Shown: positions 51,286 through 59,689 of the stretch, piece after piece | How the letters are laid out: the number at the start of each line of letters is the position of its first letter | Position numbering within the stretch: the first letter of the stretch is position 1 | Source: OMPR01 sp965183835 | Lineage (GTDB): Bacteria > Pseudomonadota > Alphaproteobacteria > Rhodobacterales > Rhodobacteraceae | Length of the DNA stretch: 64,000 nucleotides | Assembly: GCA_965183835.1 (NCBI GenBank) | Contig: CBCYME010000027.1 | Location: 1 to 64,000, forward strand | Direction of reading: 5' to 3' | The notes under the pieces: generated by a model | Databases searched by the model: none | What the model was told of the DNA's origin: nothing | Seen by the model: only the letters and a program-made list of their open reading frames with translations | Program-made: the position numbers and the translations under genes

Positions 51286-52509
51286 ATGACGAAAGACATG
51301 AAGGATCGCCCCCTAGGTGCAGAACCTCGGGCCCCGCGCGTTATGTTGTACAGCCATGACACTTTTGGGTTGGGCCACTTGCGGCGGTCCCGGGCCTTGG
51401 CCAGTGCCATCACCCAAGCGGACCCTTCAGCGTCGGCGCTGATCTTGACTGGATCGCCCGTTGCGGGCCGGTTCACTTTTCCGCGCCGCGTGGATCATGT
51501 CCGCTTGCCCGGTGTGACCAAACGCAGTGATGGCAGCTATGCCTCTCAGACCATTGGCATGGGAATCGAAGAGGTTACTGACTTACGCTCTGGGATCATT
51601 CGCACCACCGCCCAGCAATACGATCCGGACATTCTGATCGTCGACAAAGAACCCACAGGGTTTCGCGGTGAGCTGCTGCCGACCCTTGAAATGCTGCAGG
51701 ATTGCGGGCGTACCAAACTGATCTTGGGTCTGCGTGACGTTTTGGATGAGCCCGATGTTCTGGCCACCGAGTGGGCCCGAAAGGGTGCCGTTGAGGCGAC
51801 CGAAAAATTCTACGATGAAATCTGGGTCTATGGCATGAAGTCCATCTATGACCCGACTGCTGGCCTGCCGCTCAGCCCAGCAACCCAAACCCGCATGCAT
51901 TGGACAGGGTATTTGCGGCGTGATCTGGGACCGATTGGCACCTCGCCCGAAGCCCCGTATATCCTGATCACACCGGGTGGCGGTGGCGATGGCAAAGCCA
52001 TGGTTAACTTGGTCTTGTCTGCCTACGAACAAGATCCCGATCTTTCCCCCCGCGCCGTCCTTGTTTACGGGCCCTTCCTGTCTGGTGAATTACGTGCGGA
52101 TTTCGAAGAACGCGTCGAGGCCCTGAACGGTCGTGTGACGGCCGTTGGTTTTGAATCGCAGATCGAAACCCTGTTTTCCGGAGCCCAAGGCGTGGTTTGT
52201 ATGGGCGGTTACAATACCTTTTGCGAAGTTCTGTCTTTTGACAAACGCGCCGTAATCGTCCCTCGCACCGTACCGCGCCTGGAACAGTGGTTGCGCGCCT
52301 CGCGCGCTGAAAAGCTGGGGCTGGTCCGTATGCTGGACGAAAACCGGGATGGGCTAACGCCCGAATCGATGATCCGGGCCATCCGCGAACTCAGCAATCA
52401 GCCGCTTCCTTCGCGTGCGATGACCGACGGGTTGCTGGACGGTTTGGACTACGTCACCCAGCGGGTCGACACCCTTTTACAAACAAATGCCGAACAGGCC
52501 GCTCAATGA
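51286..52509 (+). CDS. GT-B glycosyltransferase, COG4671-like (copy 1)
   Basis: A 407-residue cytoplasmic or membrane-associated glycosyltransferase. The N-terminal strand and loop are RVMLYSHDTFGLGHLRRSRALA, giving the GHLRR nucleotide-binding turn. The C-terminal half has ILITPGGGGDGKAMV and VVCMGGYNTFCEVLSFDKRAVIVPR, resembling the UDP-sugar-binding end of the MurG/GT28 group. Starts at 51286 and 51298 are both possible. First gene of a seven-gene operon and overlaps the next gene by 4 bp (ATGA). Shares both end motifs with the gene at 55416, so they are paralogues. Sugar donor and acceptor are unknown. Confidence 0.8.
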   Translation: MTKDMKDRPLGAEPRAPRVMLYSHDTFGLGHLRRSRALASAITQADPSASALILTGSPVAGRFTFPRRVDHVRLPGVTKRSDGSYASQTIGMGIEEVTDLRSGIIRTTAQQYDPDILIVDKEPTGFRGELLPTLEMLQDCGRTKLILGLRDVLDEPDVLATEWARKGAVEATEKFYDEIWVYGMKSIYDPTAGLPLSPATQTRMHWTGYLRRDLGPIGTSPEAPYILITPGGGGDGKAMVNLVLSAYEQDPDLSPRAVLVYGPFLSGELRADFEERVEALNGRVTAVGFESQIETLFSGAQGVVCMGGYNTFCEVLSFDKRAVIVPRTVPRLEQWLRASRAEKLGLVRMLDENRDGLTPESMIRAIRELSNQPLPSRAMTDGLLDGLDYVTQRVDTLLQTNAEQAAQ

Positions 52510-53765
52510 CTCAGAACACCCCGACGTTGGCCGTTGTGGTCAAAGGATGGCCACGGCTGTCAGAAACGTTCATTGCCCAAGAGCTTGTCGCGTTGGAAGA
52601 GGCCGGCCACGATTTCGAAATCTGGTCGCTGCGGTATCCCACGGACAAAAAGCGTCACCCCTTGCATGATCGTCTCAAGGCGCGGGTGCGTTATTTACCC
52701 GAATACCTGCACGAAGATCCGGCGCGCGTTTGGGCGGCCCGTGAGATTGCGCAACGCCTACCCGGGTATAGCGAAGCCTATCGCATCTGGCGGCAGGATT
52801 TGGCGCGCGACCGAAACCTAAACCGCATCCGTCGTTTTGGGCAAGCCTGTGTTCTAGCCGCCGAATTACCGACGGACACGCATGGATTGTACGCCCATTT
52901 TATGCATACGCCGTCGTCCGTTGCGCGCTATGCCGCGATTATGCGTGATCTCCCGTGGAGCTTTTCAGCACACGCCAAAGACATCTGGACATCGCCAGAG
53001 TGGGAAAAGCGCGAAAAGCTGCAGGCTGACACCTATGGTGCAGAATTTGGCGCCACCTGCACCGCCTTTGGGGCCGTGCATTTGCGCGAGATGTCAGATG
53101 ATCCGGCACGGGTGGATCTGATCTATCACGGGTTGGATCTGACGCGGTTTCCAGCCCCTCCGGAAAAAGGCCCCGCAGACCTGCGTAAGCCAACGGCCCC
53201 CTTTCATATGGTCTCCGTTGGGCGTTTGGTTGAGAAAAAGGGCTTTGACAAACTGATCGCCGCCTTTGCCCAATTGCCGTCAACCTTGGATTGGCATTGG
53301 ACCCATATCGGCGGCGGCGACCTCAAGGATCCGCTGACAACACAAGCCGTGTCTGCTGGTGTTGCAGAGCGTATTACCTGGCGTGGTGCCTGCGACCAGC
53401 CCGAGGTGATTTCGGCGATGCGCGACGCCGACCTATTTGTTCTGCCCAGCCGGGTTGCCGCAGATGGGGACCGCGATGGCCTGCCAAATGTTCTGATGGA
53501 AGCGGCCTCGCAATTGCTGCCAATCCTATCGACACCGGTTTCGGCCATTCCTGAATTCATCGACACTGGCACACACGGCACCCTGAGCGACGATGATCCG
53601 GCGGCGTTGGCCCAAGCCATCACCGAGATCGCAGCCGACCCGACCCACACACAGTCCATGGCACAGGCCGCCCGCACTCGATTGACCCAAGATTTTGGGA
53701 TGAATCCGGGCATTGCGCGATTGTCCAAGCGGTTGCACGATCTCTGCCAGCCCATCAGCTCATGA
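52506..53765 (+). CDS. Glycosyltransferase family 4
   Basis: A 419-residue GT-B retaining glycosyltransferase. The acceptor half begins LAVVVKGWPRLSETFIAQELVALEEAG, as in colanic-acid-type GT4 enzymes (SETF motif), with FSAHAKDIW at the lobe boundary. The donor half has VSVGRLVEKKGFDKLIAAF, then LPSRVAADGDRDGLPNVLMEAASQLLPILSTPVSAIPEFI with the Glu-x7-Glu region. It overlaps both neighbours by 4 bp. It probably adds a sugar to a surface glycan or glycolipid. Confidence 0.87.
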   Translation: MTQNTPTLAVVVKGWPRLSETFIAQELVALEEAGHDFEIWSLRYPTDKKRHPLHDRLKARVRYLPEYLHEDPARVWAAREIAQRLPGYSEAYRIWRQDLARDRNLNRIRRFGQACVLAAELPTDTHGLYAHFMHTPSSVARYAAIMRDLPWSFSAHAKDIWTSPEWEKREKLQADTYGAEFGATCTAFGAVHLREMSDDPARVDLIYHGLDLTRFPAPPEKGPADLRKPTAPFHMVSVGRLVEKKGFDKLIAAFAQLPSTLDWHWTHIGGGDLKDPLTTQAVSAGVAERITWRGACDQPEVISAMRDADLFVLPSRVAADGDRDGLPNVLMEAASQLLPILSTPVSAIPEFIDTGTHGTLSDDDPAALAQAITEIAADPTHTQSMAQAARTRLTQDFGMNPGIARLSKRLHDLCQPISS

Positions 53766-54835
53766 CCCGCGTCGCGTTTTATGCGCCGATGAAATCCCCC
53801 TTTGACCCCGTGCCCTCGGGGGATCGTGAAATGGCGCGGAACCTGATGTCCGCGATTGGGTTGAACGGGGCTTCGGTTGATCTCGTCTCAGATCTGCGGA
53901 TCTATGACAAAACCGGAGATAAACAGGTCCAAAGCAAGTTGCGCCAAGCCGCACAGGCAGAAGTGGATCGCCTCTGCTCAGAAGTAACGCACGACACCCA
54001 GCTTTGGGTGACATATCACAACTATTACAAGGCCCCCGACCTGGTCGGCCCAGCAGTTTGTCGCGCTTTGAGCATTCCCTATGTTCAGATCGAAAGCACG
54101 CGGGCGCTTAGTCGTCTCACCGGACCTTGGGCTGATTTTGCACAGGCCGCCCATGACGCCTGCGACGCAGCGGACGCCATCTATTATTTGACGGCTAACG
54201 ACTTAATCACCCTGAAACGGGAAAAAGCGGATCACCAAATGCTGACGCACCTTCCGCCTTTCTTACCCTATCGGGATCTGCCGGCTGCATCGGGTTTGAC
54301 GGGACCGATATTAAGCGTCGGAATGATGCGTCATGGGGATAAGCTGGCCTCTTATCACATCATCGCTGAGACCCTTCATCATCTGAGCGGGTCTTGGCAG
54401 CTGGACATTGTTGGCGATGGACCTGCGCGCGCCGAGGTCGAACAGATGATGGCATCTTTTGGCGACCGTGTTCGATTTCTGGGACAATTGGACAGACACG
54501 ATCTGCAACAGGTCTATGCCCAAGCAGGTCTGTTCTTATGGCCGGGTGTGAACGAAGCGTTTGGCATGGTCTATCTTGAGGCCCAAGCCGCAGGCGTTCC
54601 TGTTATTGCGCAAGATCGCCCCGGCGTGCGCGATGTGGTTCTGACCCCTAACGCCCCTCACCCGGATGAGGGTCCGCACGCCTTGGCCGCGCAAGTCATG
54701 ACCCTTTTGAACGATCCCGTGAAACGCAAACATCTTGGTGAAAGCGCCAGACGCGGCATTGCCCAATCGCATCTCATTGGCGCAATATCCAAACTGTTCT
54801 GGGCCACGGCCACCCCGCTGCTAAAGGAAATCTGA
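53762..54835 (+). CDS. Glycosyltransferase family 4 (second)
   Basis: A 357-residue GT-B protein. The N-terminal half starts TRVAFYAPMKSPFDPVPSGDREMARNLM, like sugar-nucleotide GT4 enzymes with the SGD turn. The donor half has PILSVGMMRHGDKLASYHIIAE, LDIVGDGPARAEVEQMM and LFLWPGVNEAFGMVYLEAQAAGVPVIAQ, the conserved donor-phosphate segment with its Glu residues. It overlaps its neighbours (ATGA at 53762; TGATG at 54835). Confidence 0.87.
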   Translation: MTRVAFYAPMKSPFDPVPSGDREMARNLMSAIGLNGASVDLVSDLRIYDKTGDKQVQSKLRQAAQAEVDRLCSEVTHDTQLWVTYHNYYKAPDLVGPAVCRALSIPYVQIESTRALSRLTGPWADFAQAAHDACDAADAIYYLTANDLITLKREKADHQMLTHLPPFLPYRDLPAASGLTGPILSVGMMRHGDKLASYHIIAETLHHLSGSWQLDIVGDGPARAEVEQMMASFGDRVRFLGQLDRHDLQQVYAQAGLFLWPGVNEAFGMVYLEAQAAGVPVIAQDRPGVRDVVLTPNAPHPDEGPHALAAQVMTLLNDPVKRKHLGESARRGIAQSHLIGAISKLFWATATPLLKEI

Positions 54836-55419
54836 TGCCTCGTCTTGCTTTGATCCGCCATGGCCATACAGACTGGAACCGCGCAGGCCGCATTCAGGGG
54901 CGCAGCGATATCCCACTGGATGATGCAGCCCGTGCAGAACTTGCTGAGTTTTCTTTGCCAGCCCCATGGGACGCGGCTGATCTTTGGGCCAGTCCCCTGC
55001 ACCGCGCCCGTGAAACCGCCGAAATCATCGCGGGCAGAGCCCCTAAAACAGCACCAGACCTGACGGAAATGAACTGGGGCGATTGGGAAGGGTTGCGTGG
55101 CGTCGATCTGGTCGAACAACCTGACAGCGGGTTTCGCCACATCGAGGATTGGGGATGGGATTATCGCCCCCCCAACGGCGAAAGCCCGGCCGAGGTCTGG
55201 AGCCGGATTGAGCCTTGGGTCAAAGGGATCACAACGGACACCATCGCAGTCTGTCACATTGGCATCATGCGCATGATACTAGCCAAAGCCTATGGTTGGA
55301 ATTTTTCGGGTCCTGCCCCGTTTCGGATCAAACGCAACCGGCTGTTTGTGGTTGACCTGCCTGACATGCAACCCTGGCCAGAGCCCGTGCGCCTGATAAA
55401 ACGGACCGCTCTCGCATGA
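54835..55419 (+). CDS. Histidine phosphatase superfamily protein
   Basis: A 194-residue phosphoglycerate-mutase-like phosphatase. The catalytic His and Arg are in LIRHGHTDWNRAGRIQGRSDIPLDD at the N-terminus, the acid/base Glu region is in ADLWASPLHRARETAEII to EMNWGDWEGLRG, and the second His is in AVCHIGIMRMIL. It lies between two glycosyltransferase genes with overlapping starts, so a role on a phosphorylated sugar or lipid intermediate of that pathway is more likely than a mutase role. Confidence 0.88.
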   Translation: MPRLALIRHGHTDWNRAGRIQGRSDIPLDDAARAELAEFSLPAPWDAADLWASPLHRARETAEIIAGRAPKTAPDLTEMNWGDWEGLRGVDLVEQPDSGFRHIEDWGWDYRPPNGESPAEVWSRIEPWVKGITTDTIAVCHIGIMRMILAKAYGWNFSGPAPFRIKRNRLFVVDLPDMQPWPEPVRLIKRTALA

Positions 55420-56558
55420 AAGTCATGATTGCAGTGACCCATCTGCTGGGCACGGGACACCTGAGCCGGGCCTTGAATCTGGGTCGTGCCTTTGCCGCCG
55501 AGGGTCATCAGGTACAAATCTTGTCGGGCGGGCTGTCGGTTCCACAGCTTGATCACAACGGTGTCGATCTTATCCCGCTCCCCCCGCTGCGATCGGATGG
55601 GGTGAATTTCACCCGCCTTCTGACGGCCTCTGGGGAAGTCGCGAGGCCTGAATATCTGGCTGCGCGCGTGCAAACTGCTGTCTCAGCGCTGAATAGCTTT
55701 GCCCCAGATGTCTTGGTTACCGAGCTATTCCCCTTTGGCCGCCGGGTTTTGAGGGCTGAATTTCTAACCCTGTTAGAGGCCGCACGCGCGCTGCCCGTCA
55801 GACCCATAATTGCGGCCTCGATCCGTGATATCCTTGCACCGCCTTCCAAACCCGCAAAAGCCGTTCAAACAGACGCGATTGTTGCCGATTACTATGATGT
55901 GGTTTTGGTTCATTCCGATCCCCAAACCACCCAACTTGAGGCAAGTTGGCCCGTCTCTGATCAGCTGGCACCAAAAATACAATACACAGGTTATGTGGCC
56001 CCCCCAGAAGCGGGGCCACATCCAACCGAAGCCGGATCAGGTGAAATACTCGTCAGCGCAGGCGGTGGATCAGTTGGCCAAAGCATTTTTCGCACGGCCA
56101 TCGAGGCCGCCCGAAAAACCACCAACCGGCGCTGGCGCTTGTTGGTTGGAGGGCAAGACGCACCGGCGCTCATCTCCGAACTGTTACAACTGGCGCAGGG
56201 CGCACCCGTTGAGATTGAACGCGCGCGGCCAGATTTTCGTCAGATGCTACCCCATGCGCACGCGTCCGTCAGCATGTGCGGATACAATACCACATTAGAT
56301 TTGCTTCAGGCCCAAACCCCTGCAGTCATCATCCCCTTTGATGAGGGGGGAGAGGTCGAACAAACCCTGCGCGCAAACAGTTTGACTCACATGCCCGATA
56401 TCGAAGTTGTTTATGGTTCAGACCTAACGCCCGATGCACTGCTCAGCGCGTTAGACAAAACGATCCAAGCCCCGCGTCGGGATACAGTCGCGCTGAATTT
56501 CGCTGGGGCTGCTCAGACTGTACAGATCATACAGAACCTGAAAGTGGCCACCCAATGA
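55416..56558 (+). CDS. GT-B glycosyltransferase, COG4671-like (copy 2)
   Basis: A 380-residue glycosyltransferase with the same architecture as the gene at 51286. The N-terminal motif is KVMIAVTHLLGTGHLSRALNLG, ILVSAGGGSVGQ lies at the start of the second lobe, and ASVSMCGYNTTLDLLQAQTPAVIIPFDEGGEVEQ near the end matches the GYNT segment of copy 1. It overlaps the phosphatase and deacetylase genes by 4 bp each. Sequence similarity to copy 1 is limited to these landmarks, so the two may use different acceptors. Confidence 0.8.
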   Translation: MKVMIAVTHLLGTGHLSRALNLGRAFAAEGHQVQILSGGLSVPQLDHNGVDLIPLPPLRSDGVNFTRLLTASGEVARPEYLAARVQTAVSALNSFAPDVLVTELFPFGRRVLRAEFLTLLEAARALPVRPIIAASIRDILAPPSKPAKAVQTDAIVADYYDVVLVHSDPQTTQLEASWPVSDQLAPKIQYTGYVAPPEAGPHPTEAGSGEILVSAGGGSVGQSIFRTAIEAARKTTNRRWRLLVGGQDAPALISELLQLAQGAPVEIERARPDFRQMLPHAHASVSMCGYNTTLDLLQAQTPAVIIPFDEGGEVEQTLRANSLTHMPDIEVVYGSDLTPDALLSALDKTIQAPRRDTVALNFAGAAQTVQIIQNLKVATQ

Positions 56559-57316
56559 GCGTAGATTGGGCCCCGTTAGATCAAGAATTAGCCGACTGGC
56601 ATGCAGCGCAAATGGTTTTGCCGCTTTGGTGGCGGGACGATGACGCCATCGAACCGACACCTGAATTGGACCGCTTATCTGAGTTATCAGAGGCACTAGG
56701 TCTGCCTGTTCATATCGCGGTCATCCCGGCCACTGCCACGCCCGAACTCGCCACATATATTGCCACCCGCCCCCATCTCATCCCAGTCGTGCATGGCTGG
56801 GCCCATCAAAACCATGCCTCAGCGGATCAGAAAAAGGTCGAAGTTGGCACACACCGGCCAGCACCTGTTGTTCTGAATGAAATCAAACGTGGCCAAACAC
56901 GCCTGACAGACTTGTTTGGCCCTACGTTGCGCCCAATGTTTGTCCCCCCTTGGAACCGGATTGCACCCGATGTGCGCGATGGGTTACCCAAATTGGGCTT
57001 CAAGATCCTCTCGACTGCCACCCCCCGCAAGCAATCGGCTGCGGCACCGGGATTGGAACAGATCAACACCCACCTAGATCCCATCGACTGGCGCGACACC
57101 CGCAGCCTTATACCCACGACCCGTTTGATCGAACAAACCGTAAAACTGCTGAAAGACCGCCGAGAGGGTAGAACAGACGCCAGCGAACCCTTTGGCCTGT
57201 TGACGCACCACCTTGTCCATGATGAACAGATCTGGACATTTACACGTGACTTTGTGGCCCGCCTGATGGCTGGACCGGTTCAGGTTTGGACTGCGCCGAC
57301 CGCAGAAGATGAATAA
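56555..57316 (+). CDS. Polysaccharide deacetylase-like protein (CE4 fold)
   Basis: A 253-residue protein related to NodB/CE4 deacetylases. The metal/catalytic Asp-Asp is in LWWRDDDAIEPT (about residues 25-36), the His-x3-His motif is VVHGWAHQNHA, and FVPPWNRIAPD corresponds to the Arg-Pro-Pro-Tyr loop. No signal peptide is found, which is unusual for enzymes acting on exported polysaccharide and suggests action on a cytoplasmic glycan intermediate. It overlaps the upstream glycosyltransferase (ATGA) and lies 12 bp before the methyltransferase gene. Confidence 0.82.
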   Translation: MSVDWAPLDQELADWHAAQMVLPLWWRDDDAIEPTPELDRLSELSEALGLPVHIAVIPATATPELATYIATRPHLIPVVHGWAHQNHASADQKKVEVGTHRPAPVVLNEIKRGQTRLTDLFGPTLRPMFVPPWNRIAPDVRDGLPKLGFKILSTATPRKQSAAAPGLEQINTHLDPIDWRDTRSLIPTTRLIEQTVKLLKDRREGRTDASEPFGLLTHHLVHDEQIWTFTRDFVARLMAGPVQVWTAPTAEDE

Positions 57317-57328
57317 GGAATTCGCCTG

Positions 57329-57805
57329 ATGAGCCGACTGGATTCGATGCTCCGCCGTTTGACAGCACAACGTGACGGTCTGAGCTGGGCCGCCCAACAG
57401 ATTGCAGATATGCCCGGTGATGTTCTGGATATGGGATTGGGCAATGGGCGCACTTATGATCACTTGCGGGAAGTCCTGCCAGATCGCCGGATTTGGGTGA
57501 TGGATCGCGTCCTGCAATGCCACCCGTCCTGCACCCCCCCTGCCGAGAATTTCCTGCAAGGCGAAGCGGAACCCATGCTTACCGCATTGGTGAAACGCGG
57601 TGCGCGCATCGCGTTGGCGCACTACGATTTCGGCTCTGGCATCAAAGCGGACGATGTACAAGAAGCCGCGCACCTCAGCCCACTGATCGCTGCTGCAATG
57701 AAACCCGGCGCGCTGATCATATCAGGCCAACCGCTTGTCGGATTTCAGCAGGTCACCGGCCCAGAGACCATCGCCCCGGACCGGTATTTGTTCTATCGCG
57801 CCTAA
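57329..57805 (+). CDS. Small class I SAM-dependent methyltransferase-like protein (copy 2)
   Basis: A 158-residue Rossmann-fold protein. Motif I is VLDMGLGNGRTYDHL, the acidic residue at the end of strand 2 is in IWVMDRVLQCHP, and ARIALAHYDFGSG marks the next strand. It resembles the product of 41666-42163 over the whole length. Last gene of the glycosyltransferase operon; it runs convergent with phnM with only one base between stops. It may methylate a sugar or phosphate group of the product, but this is inference. Confidence 0.77.
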   Translation: MSRLDSMLRRLTAQRDGLSWAAQQIADMPGDVLDMGLGNGRTYDHLREVLPDRRIWVMDRVLQCHPSCTPPAENFLQGEAEPMLTALVKRGARIALAHYDFGSGIKADDVQEAAHLSPLIAAAMKPGALIISGQPLVGFQQVTGPETIAPDRYLFYRA

Positions 57806-57806
57806 C

Positions 57807-58946
57807 TCAGGCGATGTGCTGACCACGCGACCACACAGCCCGCAGGGCCGGAACTCCGGCCCGCATTCGGAACCGCAGCAAATCGGCCCGCGCGCCGATC
57901 CGTATCTCGCCGCGATCCGACAGGCCAACAGCCTGCGCTGGCGCAAGGGTCGCGGTGCGAATACCACGTGCCATATCCCCCCAAAGTTCGCCCACTTTCA
58001 CGGCAGACAACAACAGCGCAGAGGGCACATAATCTGACGACACAATGTCGAGCAGATCCAGTTCGGCCAACTCGCGCGCAGCCACATTGCCAGAATGAGA
58101 TCCACCCCGGATCAAATTGGGTGCCCCCATCATAACCTGAATCCCATGGTCATGGCAGGCGCGTGCCGCCTCAACCGTGGTTGGGAATTCGGCCAGCTTT
58201 ATCCCATGCCCTGCCGATGTCGCCACTTGGTCTGCGGTGGTGTCATCATGGCTGGCAAGAACTGCGCCAAACCGGTTTGCGGCCTTTACCGCTTCGACCT
58301 CGTGTAAGTCTCCATATTGCGCACGCAATGCATTCAGATGCGCGACATGGTCTGCGAACTGGGCCGCGTCCATACCATGTTTGCCACGAACGTAGGCCTC
58401 GAACTTAGAGATATCCCGGAACTGACGCTGCCCCGGAGTGTGATCCATCAAAGAGACCAGACCGACACGATCCTGTTCTCCGAATTCAGCAAGCTCTTCG
58501 ACCAGTGAGTTAGAACACACTTCGGCCCGCAGGTGCATGAAGTGGCTGATTTTCAATGCATCCGCTGCCCGTAGTTCCAACAACTCGCTGGCCAGACCGC
58601 GCGCATATCGCCCATAACGGCCCCCTTTATCAATCGACCCCACCCGCATCGCATCAAAGACGGTGGTGATCCCGGTCCCAGCCAGTTCGGCGTCATGGGC
58701 GATGATGGCCGCAGCGTGGGGCCAATCGACTTTGGGCCGGGGCTGGATGTGGCGTTCTAGGTTGTCAGTGTGCAGCTCGACCAGGCCCGGGGTGATAAAA
58801 TCCCCCTCGCAGTCGCGCGCGCCCACAGGCACCGTGGTACCATCGGCAATATCGGTGATGGTACCACCTGAGATCCGAATGCTACCGCGACGGGTCTCAT
58901 TGGATAAAACAAGGGTGGCATTGGCAAGGATCAACTCTTCTGTCAT
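57807..58946 (-). CDS. phnM: Alpha-D-ribose 1-methylphosphonate 5-triphosphate diphosphatase PhnM
   Basis: Amidohydrolase-superfamily enzyme of the C-P lyase pathway that removes pyrophosphate from the ribose triphosphate intermediate. The 379-residue protein has the metal-binding ELHTDNLERH near residue 58, ISHFMHLRAEVCS, LMDHTPGQRQF (about residue 165), VLASHDDTTADQV and the late DIVSSDYVPSALL aspartate. Divergent from the DUF1045 gene by 53 bp and separated from phnN by it, so it is transcribed apart from phnHIJKLN. Confidence 0.93.
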   Translation of the reverse strand: MTEELILANATLVLSNETRRGSIRISGGTITDIADGTTVPVGARDCEGDFITPGLVELHTDNLERHIQPRPKVDWPHAAAIIAHDAELAGTGITTVFDAMRVGSIDKGGRYGRYARGLASELLELRAADALKISHFMHLRAEVCSNSLVEELAEFGEQDRVGLVSLMDHTPGQRQFRDISKFEAYVRGKHGMDAAQFADHVAHLNALRAQYGDLHEVEAVKAANRFGAVLASHDDTTADQVATSAGHGIKLAEFPTTVEAARACHDHGIQVMMGAPNLIRGGSHSGNVAARELAELDLLDIVSSDYVPSALLLSAVKVGELWGDMARGIRTATLAPAQAVGLSDRGEIRIGARADLLRFRMRAGVPALRAVWSRGQHIA

Positions 58947-58999
58947 CGGAACTTCACATGGTTTGAGCTATTGGGAAGGCCACGACATAGGAGGCCAAT

Positions 59000-59689
59000 G
59001 TGACATTTACGCGATACGCGCTCTACTTTGCGCCGCCCACAGGGGCGGACTGGACTAAATTCGGGGCGTCCTGGCTGGGTTGGGACATGGAAACCGGCAC
59101 GCAGGTTGCGCATCCATTGCTGGATGATCTGCCGGTGGCCGAGATTACCGACACCCCGCGCAAATACGGGTTGCACGGAACGATGAAGCCGCCCTTTCGA
59201 CTGGCCGAGGGGCAAACGGTTGAGGCCCTGAAACAAGCCTGCGCCGATCTGGCATCCGGCACCGCCCCGGTTCATCTGGAAGGGCTGGAACTGGCCCAAC
59301 TTGGCAAGTTTCTGGCTTTGCGCCCGACCGGAGACATCGCGCCACTCGGCGCGTTGGCGGCAGAATACGTGCGAGGATTGGATCGTTTTCGTGCCCCTGC
59401 TCCGCAAGCCGAACTGGACAAACGTCGCGCCAAGGGGCTGAGCCCGGCGCAAGAGGCCAATCTGGTGCAATGGGGTTATCCTTACGTGATGGAGAGCTTC
59501 AAATTCCACATCACACTGACCGGACGCTTGGACAAATCGCTGTTGCCCCACGTTCTGACGACGCTGGACACATACCTGACGCCCGTTCTTCCCAAACCAT
59601 TTGAAATCAACGATCTGGCTTTGATGGGTGAGGATTCCGAGGGACGGTTTCATCTGATCCAACGTTACCCCCTCACCGGTGCAAGCTGA
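59000..59689 (+). CDS. DUF1045 phosphonate-operon protein, 2H phosphoesterase-like
   Basis: A 229-residue protein from a GTG at 59000 (GGAGG at 58990-58994; an ATG two bases earlier is followed at once by a stop). It belongs to the family found in many alphaproteobacterial phn operons (TIGR03223/DUF1045). Two H-x-T motifs of the 2H phosphoesterase superfamily are visible: His59-Gly-Thr61 in YGLHGTMKPPF and His170-Ile-Thr172 in FKFHITLTG. This suggests that it opens the cyclic phosphate made by C-P lyase, replacing PhnP, which is absent here. Its end overlaps phnN by 25 bp (convergent). Confidence 0.85.
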   Translation: MTFTRYALYFAPPTGADWTKFGASWLGWDMETGTQVAHPLLDDLPVAEITDTPRKYGLHGTMKPPFRLAEGQTVEALKQACADLASGTAPVHLEGLELAQLGKFLALRPTGDIAPLGALAAEYVRGLDRFRAPAPQAELDKRRAKGLSPAQEANLVQWGYPYVMESFKFHITLTGRLDKSLLPHVLTTLDTYLTPVLPKPFEINDLALMGEDSEGRFHLIQRYPLTGAS

